Source of the DNA: Verrucomicrobia bacterium UBA7008
GTDB taxonomy: Bacteria; Verrucomicrobiota; Kiritimatiellia; RFP12; UBA1067
DNA: 43,189 nucleotides
Assembly (NCBI GenBank): GCA_002449695.1
Contig: DJXI01000092.1
Location: 394 to 43,582 of the forward strand
Reading direction: 5' to 3'
The notes below the pieces were generated by a model. The model was given only the letters and a program-made list of their open reading frames with translations, made no database searches and had not been told where the DNA came from. Of the stretch, positions 1 through 7,873 are shown piece after piece (position 1 is the stretch's first letter; each line of letters opens with the position of its first letter). The position numbers and the translations under genes were made by a program.

Positions 1-1
1 C

Positions 2-2359
2 TACACGGTGACGCTCAATCCGCAGAGCGGCACGGGCGGCACGACGTCCGTGACGGCGACGTACGCGGCGGCGCTGCCGTCGGTCACGGCGCCGACGCGC
101 ACGGGGTACACGTTCGGCGGGTACTACACGGGCACGGGCGGCGCGGGCACGCTGTATTACAACGCGGACGGCACGGGCGCGCGCGCGTGGGACAAGGCGG
201 CCGCGGCCACCCTCTACGCCCAGTGGACGGCGAAAACCTATCCGGTCGAGCTGGACTGGCAGGACGGTTCGGGCGGTACGATCTCTGTGACGGCGACCTT
301 TGCGTCCGCGCTGCCGCCAATCACGGTGCCGACGCGTACAGGCTACGTCTTCGACGGGTATTACGCCATGCGCAACGGCGGCGGGACCCAGTACTACAAC
401 GCAGACGGGACAGGAGCCCGGGCATGGGATCTGGATCGCGGCAGTCCGGTGCTGTATGCCAAATGGACGCCCGTAAACTATCCTGTCACGCTCGATCCGC
501 AGGGAGGCGCGGGCGGCAGCGCCGCGGTGACGGCGACTTACGACGCCGCGCTGCCGACGGTGACGGTGCCGGAACGCGCCGGATACGATTTCGGCGGCTA
601 CTACACGGATGTGGACGGCGCGGGCCAGCAGTATTACGCGTCCAACGGGACAAGCGCCCGGAAATGGGACATGACCGCCTCGACGACGCTGTACGCGAAG
701 TGGACGGCGAAGAAGTATCGGGTGACGTTTGACCGGCAGGGGGGCGCGGGCGGCACGACCTCTGTCACGGCGACCTACGACGCCGCGCTGCCGTCGGTCA
801 CGGTGCCGACGCGCACGGGCTATGCGTTCGACGGGTATGACGATCAGACGGGCGGCGCGGGCACGCCGTACTACAACGCGGACGGCACGGGCGTGCGCGT
901 GTGGGACAAGGCGTCCGATGCAACGCTGTACGCGAAATGGGTGCCGATCAGCTATACAATCGCCTTTGACGGCGGCGGCGCGGAGACGGGTTCGGTCGAT
1001 CCCCTCGCCGCGGAATACGGCACGGTCTATGCGCTGCCGGCAAATGGATTCGTCCGGTCGGGATTCAACTTCACCGGCTGGCGCTTCGGCAACGCGACTT
1101 ATGCGGTCGGCGCGAGCGTTTCCAATCTGACGACGACGGCGGGCGCGACGGTGACATTCTCCGCCATCTGGTCGGAGCTGCGGTATGCGGCGTTCGACGG
1201 CCACGGCGCGGACAATGCGGCGGCGATGATCGACGAGGTTCTGACCTTTGACGGCGTCGAGACGCACGCGCTTGTCTCGAACCGGTTTGAGAAGACGGGC
1301 TATACGTTCGGCGGCTGGGCGACGAACGAGACGGAAGCCGCCGCGCAGACGGTTGCCTACACCGACGGCGCGGATGTGGCCAGCACGAATCTGTGGAGCG
1401 GCGTCGGCGAAACGAATGTGTTCTACGCCGTGTGGTCCAACAATGCCTTTACGGTGACGTTTGACGCGAACGGCGGCGCAGGCGAGATGGAGCCGCAGGC
1501 GTTCTTCTACGATCAGCCGCAGGCGCTGTCGCCGTGCGCCTTCACGTCGAGCCTTGAATTCCGGGGCTGGGCCACGAATGAAACGGATGAGGTCGTCTTC
1601 ACCGACTGCGCCGCTGTCTCGAATCTGACCGCAGAGGCCAACGGCACCGTGACACTCTCTGCGGTGTGGGACAATGGCGAACTGTCGCAGGCGATGCACT
1701 GCCGCAACCTCGTCTGGGTGCAGAAGGAGACGGGGGCGGATTGGACGATTGTGAACGGCGCGGACGAAGGCTACAATCCAAGCGGCTCGTCGGTTTCCTG
1801 CGCGATCAATTATTGGGAGGATATTATGCAATCCACAAGGCTGGCACTCCGGGACGGGACGACCGGTTCCGGGAAGCTCTTCTTCTGGTATAAAGCAACG
1901 CAAGCCGGCACCGATCCTTACTGGTTTTATTTTAAGTCGGGCGCTGAAACGCAAAAACTCGTTCTTCAGACGACCTGGACGAAGTTCGGTCCGGTGGACG
2001 TGGCGGACCTGAGCAAGGTCGCGATCTATCTGGAGATGGATACACAAAAGGGCGAAGACTGCACCGTCTGGATCGACCAGATGACATGGGTGCCGGCCGG
2101 TGCGGAGCCGACGGAGGCCGACCGGCCCGTCGTCAGCGGATTCACACCCGCGACGACCGGCGGTTTCACGCTGTCGGTCGATCCCGCGAATATCAGTGGC
2201 TCGTTCAGTTATCAGATTCTGGCGACGAACGAGCTGGTGGGCGGCGAATGGCCGGTCAAGGCGAATCTGTCGGCGGACGAGCTGAAGGCGGGCTATGCCA
2301 TCACGCCGGAAGCCGGCGAGCCGACGATGTTCTACAAAGTGAAAGTGATCGCGAAATAA
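2..2359 (+). CDS. Secreted InlB B-repeat (Listeria-Bacteroides repeat) protein, 5' partial
   Basis: The reading frame is open from base 2, so the true start, signal peptide and N-terminus lie upstream. About 785 residues are visible. The first part is four near-identical units of 79-80 residues, each running from a VTLDPQ-like strand through TRTGYxFxGYY to LYAKWT; this is the pattern of the InlB B-repeat family (Flg_new-type, beta-grasp-like). Three more diverged units follow (FxGW-ATNET, VFYAVW motifs). The last 250 residues are not repetitive and look like a carbohydrate-binding-like beta domain (FWYKAT, WFYFKSG, VWIDQMTW) followed by a short tail ending FYKVKVIAK. Such proteins are extracellular and often adhesive; no catalytic domain is visible. 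The ending resembles other secreted proteins here (FYRVAA, FYRLNV). Substrate or partner cannot be told from sequence. Confidence 0.85.
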   Translation, partial: YTVTLNPQSGTGGTTSVTATYAAALPSVTAPTRTGYTFGGYYTGTGGAGTLYYNADGTGARAWDKAAAATLYAQWTAKTYPVELDWQDGSGGTISVTATFASALPPITVPTRTGYVFDGYYAMRNGGGTQYYNADGTGARAWDLDRGSPVLYAKWTPVNYPVTLDPQGGAGGSAAVTATYDAALPTVTVPERAGYDFGGYYTDVDGAGQQYYASNGTSARKWDMTASTTLYAKWTAKKYRVTFDRQGGAGGTTSVTATYDAALPSVTVPTRTGYAFDGYDDQTGGAGTPYYNADGTGVRVWDKASDATLYAKWVPISYTIAFDGGGAETGSVDPLAAEYGTVYALPANGFVRSGFNFTGWRFGNATYAVGASVSNLTTTAGATVTFSAIWSELRYAAFDGHGADNAAAMIDEVLTFDGVETHALVSNRFEKTGYTFGGWATNETEAAAQTVAYTDGADVASTNLWSGVGETNVFYAVWSNNAFTVTFDANGGAGEMEPQAFFYDQPQALSPCAFTSSLEFRGWATNETDEVVFTDCAAVSNLTAEANGTVTLSAVWDNGELSQAMHCRNLVWVQKETGADWTIVNGADEGYNPSGSSVSCAINYWEDIMQSTRLALRDGTTGSGKLFFWYKATQAGTDPYWFYFKSGAETQKLVLQTTWTKFGPVDVADLSKVAIYLEMDTQKGEDCTVWIDQMTWVPAGAEPTEADRPVVSGFTPATTGGFTLSVDPANISGSFSYQILATNELVGGEWPVKANLSADELKAGYAITPEAGEPTMFYKVKVIAK
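8..958 (+). repeat. Four tandem coding repeats of 237-240 bp
   Basis: Units start at 8, 245, 485 and 722 and end at 958. Each encodes one InlB B-type repeat of 79 or 80 codons. DNA identity between units is visibly high, including the blocks coding TYDAALPxVTVPTRTGY and YYNADGTG, so recombination between units could change copy number. The three units after 958 are much more diverged. Confidence 0.85.
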
Positions 2360-2368
2360 CGCGCTGCA

Positions 2369-2386
2369 CCTCTGCGTCTCTGCGCG
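2369..2386 (+). repeat. Short CTCTGCGT octamer repeat, two units
   Basis: The 42-bp gap between the InlB-repeat gene and uvrA contains CCTCTGCGTCTCTGCGCG, two units of an 8-bp motif. The same motif recurs in both orientations at 42991-43145, so it is a dispersed repeat and not an isolated coincidence. No clear -10 box is seen upstream of uvrA. Confidence 0.6.
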
Positions 2387-2401
2387 CAAACAACTATCAA
2401 C

Positions 2402-5338
2402 ATGGATATCATCATCAAGAATGCCCGTGTGCACAACCTCCAGGGCATCGACGTCACCATCCCGCGCAATTCACTGACCGTCGTGACGGGGCTTTCCGGC
2501 TCGGGCAAGTCCTCGCTCGCGTTCGACACGCTCTATGCGGAAGGGCAGCGCCGCTATGTCGAATCGCTTTCCGCCTACGCGCGCCAGTTCCTCGACCGCA
2601 TCGAAAAGCCGGATGTCGAAAAGATCGAGGGCCTGTCGCCCGCCATTTCCATCGAGCAGCACACGACGAGCGGCAATCCGCGCTCCATCGTCGCGACGGT
2701 GACGGAGATTCACGACTACCTGCGCATTCTCTACGGCTCGGTCGCGACGGCGCACTGCCCGCACTGCGGCCGGCCCGTGACGAAGCAGTCCGCCGAGCAG
2801 ATCGTCGATGCGCTCCTCAAGCGCCCCGGCAAGGTGATTCTTCTCGCGCCCGTCGTAAAGGGCAAGAAGGGCCGCCACGAGGAGACGTTCGCCGCGCTCA
2901 CGCGCAACGGCTTTGCGCGCGTGCGCATCGACGGGACGATGTATCCGCTCGACGAGCTGCCGGAACTGGACAAGAAGAAGGCGCACAACATCGAGGTCGT
3001 CGTCGACCGCCTCGTCATCCCGGCCCCAGCGGAAGATCCGTCGTCGAACGCGGAGCGGAGCAAGTCGCAGGCGAGCGACGCGGAGCGTTCGACCTCCGCA
3101 TCCGCCGCTTTCCGCACGCGCCTGACCGATTCGGTGGAATTGGCGCTCAAGACCGGCCACGGCATTCTGGTCGTCGAGCGGCTGGAGGAAGAAAGCGGAT
3201 CGTCTGACGCGCAGCCGGAATCAGGAATTTTGTCTGACGCGGAGCGGAGCGAGTCGCAGGCGAGCGACGCGGAGCGTCAGACCACCTATTCCGAACTCAA
3301 CGCCTGCGTCGACTGCGGCATCTCCTTCGACGAGCTCAAGCCGCGCGCCTTCTCGTTCAACTCGCCGTTCGGCGCGTGCCCGACGTGCGCGGGCCTCGGC
3401 CAGCTCTACTATTTCGACGAAGACCTCGTCGTGCCGGACAAGACGCTGCCGCTCGAAGAGGCGATCCATCCGTGGCGGCGGCTCGGCGGCCAGATGGCGA
3501 TCCTCTACCACAAGGAGCTCCTGTCCGAGATCGCGCGTCAGAGCGGCGTCGATCTGCGCACGCCCTACAACAAGCTGCCCGCGAAGTTCCGCCACGACCT
3601 GATGCACGGCTTCAAGACCAATCTCGTCCTCAGCTGGCGGCGCGTGGACCGTCCGTTCGAGGGCGTCCTCGCCGCGCTCAAGCGCAAGATGGAGGAGGCG
3701 ACGGACGACGAGGTGCGCGCGAAGTACGAGGCGTACCAGAATTTCCGCACGTGCCCCGACTGCCACGGCGCGCGCCTGAGGCCCGAATCGCGCGCGGCGA
3801 CGGTGGCGGGCCGGACGATCGTCGAGGTGATGGCGATGCCGGTCGGCGCGGCGCTCGCCTTTTTCAACGGCCTGCCCGACTTCCCGGGGATGCGCGAAAT
3901 CCTCAAGGAGATCCGCCGCCGCCTCCAGTTCCTGCTCGACGTGGGGCTCGACTACCTGACGCTCGACCGCGCCTCGGCGACGCTGTCGGGCGGCGAGATG
4001 CAGCGCATCCGCCTCGCGACGCAGATCGGCTCGGGGCTGACGGGCGTGCTCTACGTCCTCGACGAGCCGACGATCGGGCTGCATCCGCGCGACAACGAGC
4101 GGCTGATCGCGACGCTGAAGGGGCTGCGCGACCGCGGCAACACGGTCGTCATCGTCGAGCACGACGAGGAGATGATGCGCGCGGCGGACTACATCGTGGA
4201 CCTGGGGCCGGGCGCGGGGCGCGAAGGCGGCCGGGTGATGTACCAGGGCGACTTCAAGGGCCTCAAGAAGGCGAAGTCGCTCACGGCCGACTACCTGACG
4301 GGCCGCAAGAAGGTCGTGGCGGGGGATCGTGGAGACGGTCGAACGGCGTTCGACCGATTCCTCGTCCTCTCCGGCTGCACGGAGCACAACCTGAAGAATA
4401 TCACCGTCCGCATTCCCGTCGGCGCGTTCACGGTCGTGACGGGCGTCTCGGGCTCGGGCAAGTCGACGCTCATCGACGAGACGCTCAAGCGCGCGCTGAT
4501 GCGCGAATTCTACCACGCCAAGGCGGTGCCGGGCAAGTTCAAGAAGCTCACCGGCATCGACAACTTCGACAAGGTGATCGAGATCGACCAGTCGCCGATC
4601 GGCCGCACGCCGCGCTCGAACCCCGCGACGTACGTCGGCTTCTTCTCGGAGATCCGCGACCTCTTCGCCAAAACCGAGGCGGCGCGCGCGCGCGGCTACA
4701 CGGCGGGGCGCTTCTCGTTCAACGTGAAGGGCGGGCGGTGCGAGGTCTGCGGCGGCGACGGCCTCAAGAAGCTGGAGATGAGCTTCCTGCCGGACGTGTA
4801 CGTGACGTGCGAGCAGTGCGGCGGCAAGCGGTTCAACGCCGAGACGCTGGAGGTGACGTACGGCGGAAAGAACATCGCCGAGGTGCTGGAGATGACGGTC
4901 GCGGAGGCGGCGGAGTTCTTCGCGAAGGTGCCGAATCTCCGGCGCAAGCTCCAGACGCTCGTGGACGTGGGGCTCGGCTACATCGCGCTCGGCCAGTCGG
5001 CGACGACGCTCTCGGGCGGCGAGGCGCAGCGCATCAAGCTCGCGACGGAGCTGTCGCGGCGCGCGACGGGGCGCACCCTGTACCTCCTCGACGAGCCGAC
5101 GACGGGCCTTCACTTCGACGACATCGCGAAGCTGATGAAGCTCCTCGCGCAGCTGCGCGACGCGGGCAACACGGTCGTCGTGATCGAGCACAACACCGAC
5201 GTGATGAAGTGCGCGGACTGGATCATCGACCTCGGGCCGGGCGGCGGCGACGCGGGCGGCGAGCTCGTGTGCGAAGGGCCGCCCGCGAAGATCGCCGCGT
5301 GCGCGCGTTCGGTGACCGGCCGGTTTCTGGGGGTCTAG
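2402..5338 (+). CDS. uvrA: UvrABC system protein A (excinuclease ATPase) with in-frame palindromic inserts
   Basis: Damage-recognition ATPase of nucleotide excision repair; loads UvrB. It shows the full UvrA layout: Walker A GLSGSGKSS at residues 30-38, the zinc-module CPHCGRP, a second cysteine set (CVDCG ... CPTCAGLG), ABC signature LSGGEMQRIRLA with DEPTIGLHP, second Walker A GVSGSGKST near 681, CEVCGGDG/CEQCGG zinc motif, and second signature LSGGEAQRIKLA with DEPTTGLH. Length is 978 residues against about 940 usual. Much of the excess is explained by two related 17-codon inserts at about residues 214-231 and 277-294 (DAERSxSQASDAER), near the UvrB-binding/insertion region, plus a small hairpin in the linker between the two ATPase halves. 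All conserved motifs remain, so it is probably functional. The ATG start gives the canonical MDIIIKNARVHNL N-terminus. The stop codon is part of an 8-bp repeat array. Confidence 0.97.
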   Translation: MDIIIKNARVHNLQGIDVTIPRNSLTVVTGLSGSGKSSLAFDTLYAEGQRRYVESLSAYARQFLDRIEKPDVEKIEGLSPAISIEQHTTSGNPRSIVATVTEIHDYLRILYGSVATAHCPHCGRPVTKQSAEQIVDALLKRPGKVILLAPVVKGKKGRHEETFAALTRNGFARVRIDGTMYPLDELPELDKKKAHNIEVVVDRLVIPAPAEDPSSNAERSKSQASDAERSTSASAAFRTRLTDSVELALKTGHGILVVERLEEESGSSDAQPESGILSDAERSESQASDAERQTTYSELNACVDCGISFDELKPRAFSFNSPFGACPTCAGLGQLYYFDEDLVVPDKTLPLEEAIHPWRRLGGQMAILYHKELLSEIARQSGVDLRTPYNKLPAKFRHDLMHGFKTNLVLSWRRVDRPFEGVLAALKRKMEEATDDEVRAKYEAYQNFRTCPDCHGARLRPESRAATVAGRTIVEVMAMPVGAALAFFNGLPDFPGMREILKEIRRRLQFLLDVGLDYLTLDRASATLSGGEMQRIRLATQIGSGLTGVLYVLDEPTIGLHPRDNERLIATLKGLRDRGNTVVIVEHDEEMMRAADYIVDLGPGAGREGGRVMYQGDFKGLKKAKSLTADYLTGRKKVVAGDRGDGRTAFDRFLVLSGCTEHNLKNITVRIPVGAFTVVTGVSGSGKSTLIDETLKRALMREFYHAKAVPGKFKKLTGIDNFDKVIEIDQSPIGRTPRSNPATYVGFFSEIRDLFAKTEAARARGYTAGRFSFNVKGGRCEVCGGDGLKKLEMSFLPDVYVTCEQCGGKRFNAETLEVTYGGKNIAEVLEMTVAEAAEFFAKVPNLRRKLQTLVDVGLGYIALGQSATTLSGGEAQRIKLATELSRRATGRTLYLLDEPTTGLHFDDIAKLMKLLAQLRDAGNTVVVIEHNTDVMKCADWIIDLGPGGGDAGGELVCEGPPAKIAACARSVTGRFLGV
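3043..3093 (+). repeat. 51-bp palindrome-armed element inside uvrA (copy 1)
   Basis: Arms GTCGAACGC (3043-3051) and GCGTTCGAC (3085-3093) are perfect reverse complements and enclose a 33-bp core at 3052-3084. The core matches that of the element at 3232-3282 with one difference, while the arms differ. Length is 17 codons; it is read in frame as a Ser/Glu/Arg-rich loop. No other copy of this exact core was seen in the window. Confidence 0.8.
3232..3282 (+). repeat. 51-bp palindrome-armed element inside uvrA (copy 2)
   Basis: Arms GTCTGACGC (3232-3240) and GCGTCAGAC (3274-3282) are perfect reverse complements around core 3241-3273, nearly identical to copy 1. Codon phase is the same as copy 1. 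The left arm also occurs as a direct repeat 30 bp upstream at 3202-3210, which may reveal how the arm sequence was acquired. Confidence 0.8.
4336..4356 (+). repeat. Small perfect hairpin in the uvrA inter-domain linker
   Basis: Arms CGGTCGAAC (4336-4344) and GTTCGACCG (4348-4356) flank a 3-nt loop GGC. Arm length and loop size match the terminal hairpins of the elements at 9493, 9901 and 12021. It codes for GRTAFDR in the linker between the two UvrA ATPase halves, just before the second half begins (LVLSGCTEHNLKN). Confidence 0.6.
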
Positions 5339-5450
5339 GGGGCTAGAACTCTAGGCCTCTAGGACTCTAGAATTCTAGAATAGCGCGGCTTGCCGCGCGG
5401 TCTAGAACAGCGAGCGTAGCGAGCGGTCTAGGATTCTAGAATTCTAGGAG
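5334..5450 (+). repeat. TCTAGRRN octamer arrays flanking hairpins, uvrA-recA gap
   Basis: CTAG occurs at 5335, 5343, 5351, 5359, 5367 and 5375, exactly every 8 bp, then again at 5402, and at 5428, 5436 and 5444 (8-bp spacing again). The first unit contains the uvrA stop codon. Between the arrays lie a hairpin GCGCGGC-TT-GCCGCGC (5383-5398) and a direct repeat GCGAGCG-TA-GCGAGCG (5410-5425). CTAGAATTCTAG palindromes occur at 5367-5378 and 5436-5447. CTAG is usually scarce in bacterial DNA, so ten in 113 bp is striking. Confidence 0.85.
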
Positions 5451-5464
5451 CCGGGAAGCGCCGA

Positions 5465-5477
5465 TTTTTGATATACT
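5465..5477 (+). promoter_or_regulatory. recA promoter, extended -10
   Basis: TTTTTGATATACT, with -10 TATACT at 5472-5477 preceded by TGA. No -35-like sequence at the expected distance. It leaves a leader of about 25 nt before the recA ATG at 5509. No obvious LexA-type palindrome was recognised. Confidence 0.65.
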
Positions 5478-5508
5478 ATGCAATCATTGACACGCAAAGG
5501 GTAGCATC

Positions 5509-6540
5509 ATGGCGAAGGAAGCAGCAGCGAAGAAGACGACCGGCAACACCGCGCTCGACGCGGTGATGAGCCAGATCCGCAAGGAGTTCGGCGAGATGTC
5601 GATCATGCGGCTCGGCGACCGCGAGATCGAGGACATCGCGGTGATCTCGACGGGCGCGCTGTCGCTCGACCTTGCGCTCGGCGTCGGCGGGCTGCCGCGC
5701 GGCCGCGTGGTGGAGTGCTACGGCCAGGAGTCGTCGGGCAAGACGACGCTCGCGCTGCATGTCGTCGCCAACGCCCAGAAGGCGGGGGGCGTCGCGGCCT
5801 TCATCGATGCGGAGCACGCGCTCGATCCCGGCTATGCGAAGAAGATCGGCGTGGACCTCGACAATCTCATCGTCGCGCAGCCGAATTCGGGCGAGGAGGC
5901 GCTGACGATCTGCGAGCAGCTGTGCAAGTCGGGCGCGCTCGACGTGATCGTGGTCGATTCCGTCGCGGCGCTCACGCCGCAGGCGGAGATCGACGGCAAC
6001 ATGGGCGACAGCCACATGGGGCTTCAGGCGCGGCTCATGTCGCAGGCGATGCGCAAGCTGACGTCGGTGCTGGCGTCGACGAAGACGCTCTGCATCTTCA
6101 CGAACCAGGTGCGCGAGAAGATCGGCGTCATGTTTGGCAATCCCGAGACGACGCCCGGCGGCAAGGCGCTCAAGTTCTACGCCTCGGTGCGCTTGCAGGT
6201 GCAGCGCATCGGCGCGATCAAGAACACGGCGGGGCAGGTCGTCGGCAACCGCACGCGCGTGAAGGTCGTCAAGAACAAGGTCGCGCCGCCGTTCACGGAG
6301 GCGGAGTTCGACATTCTCTACACGTGCGGTATCTCCTACGAAGGGTCGGTGCTGGATGCGGCGCTCGCGCGCGGCGTGGTGGAGAAGCGCGGCAGCTGGC
6401 TCAGCTTCGGCGATACGCAGCTGGCGCAGGGGTCGCTCGCGACGATTGACTATCTCAAGGCGAATCCGGAGGTGACGGCGCAGATCGTGGAGCTTGTGAA
6501 GTCCACGCCCCTCAACCCCTCCCTCGCCAAAAAGAAGTAG
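5509..6540 (+). CDS. recA: Recombinase RecA
   Basis: ATP-dependent strand-exchange protein of homologous recombination and SOS induction. The 343-residue length is typical. Visible features: N-terminal helix region ([14 protein letters not shown]), Walker [10 protein letters not shown] at residues 72-80, [12 protein letters not shown], Walker [15 protein letters not shown], loop L1 region ([20 protein letters not shown]) and L2 region ([21 protein letters not shown]), all as in canonical RecA. The C-terminal tail is short and basic (NPSLAKKK) and not the acidic tail seen in many RecA proteins. The start ATG at 5509 follows a promoter at 5472 with only a weak ribosome site. It stands alone as a transcription unit; the tRNA-Ser gene follows after a repeat-rich spacer. 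Confidence 0.99.
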   Translation: MAKEAAAKKTTGNTALDAVMSQIRKEFGEMSIMRLGDREIEDIAVISTGALSLDLALGVGGLPRGRVVECYGQESSGKTTLALHVVANAQKAGGVAAFIDAEHALDPGYAKKIGVDLDNLIVAQPNSGEEALTICEQLCKSGALDVIVVDSVAALTPQAEIDGNMGDSHMGLQARLMSQAMRKLTSVLASTKTLCIFTNQVREKIGVMFGNPETTPGGKALKFYASVRLQVQRIGAIKNTAGQVVGNRTRVKVVKNKVAPPFTEAEFDILYTCGISYEGSVLDAALARGVVEKRGSWLSFGDTQLAQGSLATIDYLKANPEVTAQIVELVKSTPLNPSLAKKK

Positions 6541-6545
6541 AATTT

Positions 6546-6658
6546 GTGAGTCTCCAAGCGAGTGGAGCGAAGCGAAAGGTTTCAGAAGAAAGAAGAGAGA
6601 AAAAACGAGGTGAGTCTCCAAGCGAGTGGAGCGAAGCGAAAGGAGCGCGGAGACTCAC
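6546..6658 (+). repeat. Duplicated 34-bp repeat and 49-bp palindrome-armed element
   Basis: Bases 6546-6579 and 6610-6643 are identical 34-mers beginning GTGAGTCTCC. The second copy is closed by the reverse complement GGAGACTCAC at 6649-6658, giving a 49-bp element with perfect 10-bp arms around a core containing GCGAGTGGAGCGAAGCGA. The first copy lacks the closing arm. Layout (complementary arms, GAGCG-rich core) is like the uvrA inserts. It fills the recA to tRNA-Ser spacer. Confidence 0.75.
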
Positions 6659-6668
6659 ACCAAAACCT

Positions 6669-6756
6669 GGAGGGTTGGCGGAGTGGTTGAACGCGGCGGT
6701 CTTGAAAATCGTTGAGCCGAAAGGCTCCGGGGGTTCGAATCCCTCACCCTCCGCCA
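6669..6756 (+). tRNA. tRNA-Ser (anticodon UGA)
   Basis: Acceptor stem GGAGGGT (6669-6675) pairs with ACCCTCC (6746-6752), followed by discriminator G and an encoded CCA (6754-6756). The anticodon loop reads CTTGAAA with anticodon TGA. A long variable arm GAGCC-GAAA-GGCTC marks it as class II, and the T loop GGTTCGAATCC is standard. It decodes UCA and related serine codons. Confidence 0.96.
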
Positions 6757-6795
6757 TCACATCAACCAAATTTTCAAAAAGTTGGCGCTTCCCCC

Positions 6796-6824
6796 TTGCT
6801 TTTTGGCCGTTTTTTTGATATAAT
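6796..6824 (+). promoter_or_regulatory. fba-purM promoter
   Basis: -10 TATAAT at 6819-6824 in the context TTTTTTGATATAAT, with a partial -35 TTGCTT at 6796-6801 and a 17-bp spacer. The upstream T-rich stretch may also end tRNA transcription. The leader is about 40 nt and carries an AAGGAG ribosome site at 6857-6862. Confidence 0.75.
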
Positions 6825-6870
6825 GCGTGCCAATTTCCCCCAAATGGGGCAAAAACAAGGAGTAATCGAA

Positions 6871-7869
6871 ATGGTCAGCTACAAGAAGCTTGGTCTTGTC
6901 AATACCAAGAAAATGTTCGCCAAGGCGGTCAAGGGCGGTTATGCCATCCCCGCTTTCAACTTCAACACGATGGAGCAGATGCAGGCCATCATCCAGGCCG
7001 CGGTCGAAACCAAGAGCCCCGTCATCATGCAGGTCTCGAAGGGCGCCCGCAAGTACGCCAACCCCACGATTCTCCGCTACATGGCCGAAGGCGCCGTCCA
7101 GTACGCCAAGGAACTCGGCTGCAAGAAGCCCCAGATCGTCCTTCACCTCGACCACGGCGACAGCTACGAAACCTGCAAGAGCTGCATCGATTCCGGCTTC
7201 TCGTCGGTGATGATCGACGGCTCCTCGCTCCCGTTCAAGGAGAACATCAAGCTCACGAAGAAGGTCGTCAACTACGCGCACAAGCACGACGTGACGGTCG
7301 AGGCGGAGCTGGGCGTCCTCGCGGGCGTCGAGGACGAGGTTTCGGCGGCCGAGAGTCACTACACGAAGCCCGAGGAAGTGGTCGAGTTCGCGACCAAGAC
7401 GGGCTGCGACTCGCTCGCGATCTCCATCGGCACCTCGCACGGCGCGTACAAGTTCACCGCCGCGCAGTGCACGCGCGATCCCAAGACGGGCAAGCTCGTC
7501 CCGCCGCCGCTGGCGTTCGACGTCCTCAAGGCGATCGAGAAGAAGCTTCCCGGCTTCCCGATCGTGCTGCACGGCTCGAGCTCGGTGCCGCAGGACTGCG
7601 TCGACACGATCAACAAGTACGGCGGCAAGCTTCCCGACGCGGTCGGCATTCCGGAAGAGCAGCTGCGCAAGGCCGCGAAGAGCGCGGTGTGCAAGATCAA
7701 CATCGACTCCGACTCGCGTCTGGCGATGACGGCGGCGATCCGCAAGCACTTCGCGGAGCACCCCGACCACTTCGATCCGCGCCAGTACCTCACCCCGGCG
7801 CGCGAGGCGATGAAGGAGATGTACATCCACAAGATCGTCAAGGTGCTGGGCTCGAACAACAAGCTGTAA
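6871..7869 (+). CDS. fba: Class II fructose-bisphosphate aldolase
   Basis: Zn-dependent aldolase of glycolysis/gluconeogenesis: fructose 1,6-bisphosphate to glyceraldehyde 3-phosphate and dihydroxyacetone phosphate. The 332 residues start [16 protein letters not shown], with [13 protein letters not shown], metal and catalytic motif HLDHGDSYE, then [14 protein letters not shown], the [10 protein letters not shown] segment, [13 protein letters not shown] and VLHGSSSVP. The C-terminal [17 protein letters not shown] tail fits the longer class II type. The ATG at 6871 is chosen because AAGGAG lies 8 bp upstream and the in-frame extension above it runs into the promoter and tRNA. It is followed after 4 bp by purM, so the two are probably cotranscribed. 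Confidence 0.97.
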   Translation: MVSYKKLGLVNTKKMFAKAVKGGYAIPAFNFNTMEQMQAIIQAAVETKSPVIMQVSKGARKYANPTILRYMAEGAVQYAKELGCKKPQIVLHLDHGDSYETCKSCIDSGFSSVMIDGSSLPFKENIKLTKKVVNYAHKHDVTVEAELGVLAGVEDEVSAAESHYTKPEEVVEFATKTGCDSLAISIGTSHGAYKFTAAQCTRDPKTGKLVPPPLAFDVLKAIEKKLPGFPIVLHGSSSVPQDCVDTINKYGGKLPDAVGIPEEQLRKAAKSAVCKINIDSDSRLAMTAAIRKHFAEHPDHFDPRQYLTPAREAMKEMYIHKIVKVLGSNNKL

Positions 7870-7873
7870 GCCC

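Noticed and set aside
3221..5191. Long minus-strand and alternate + frames over uvrA
   Set aside because: UvrA motifs cover the whole region in one + frame; the other frames translate to Arg-rich low-complexity sequence.
6774..6817. Possible terminator for tRNA-Ser (CAAAAAG ... CTTTTTG then T run)
   Set aside because: The stem is A/T-rich with a long loop; the T-rich stretch is better explained as the lead-in to the fba promoter, although it may serve both.
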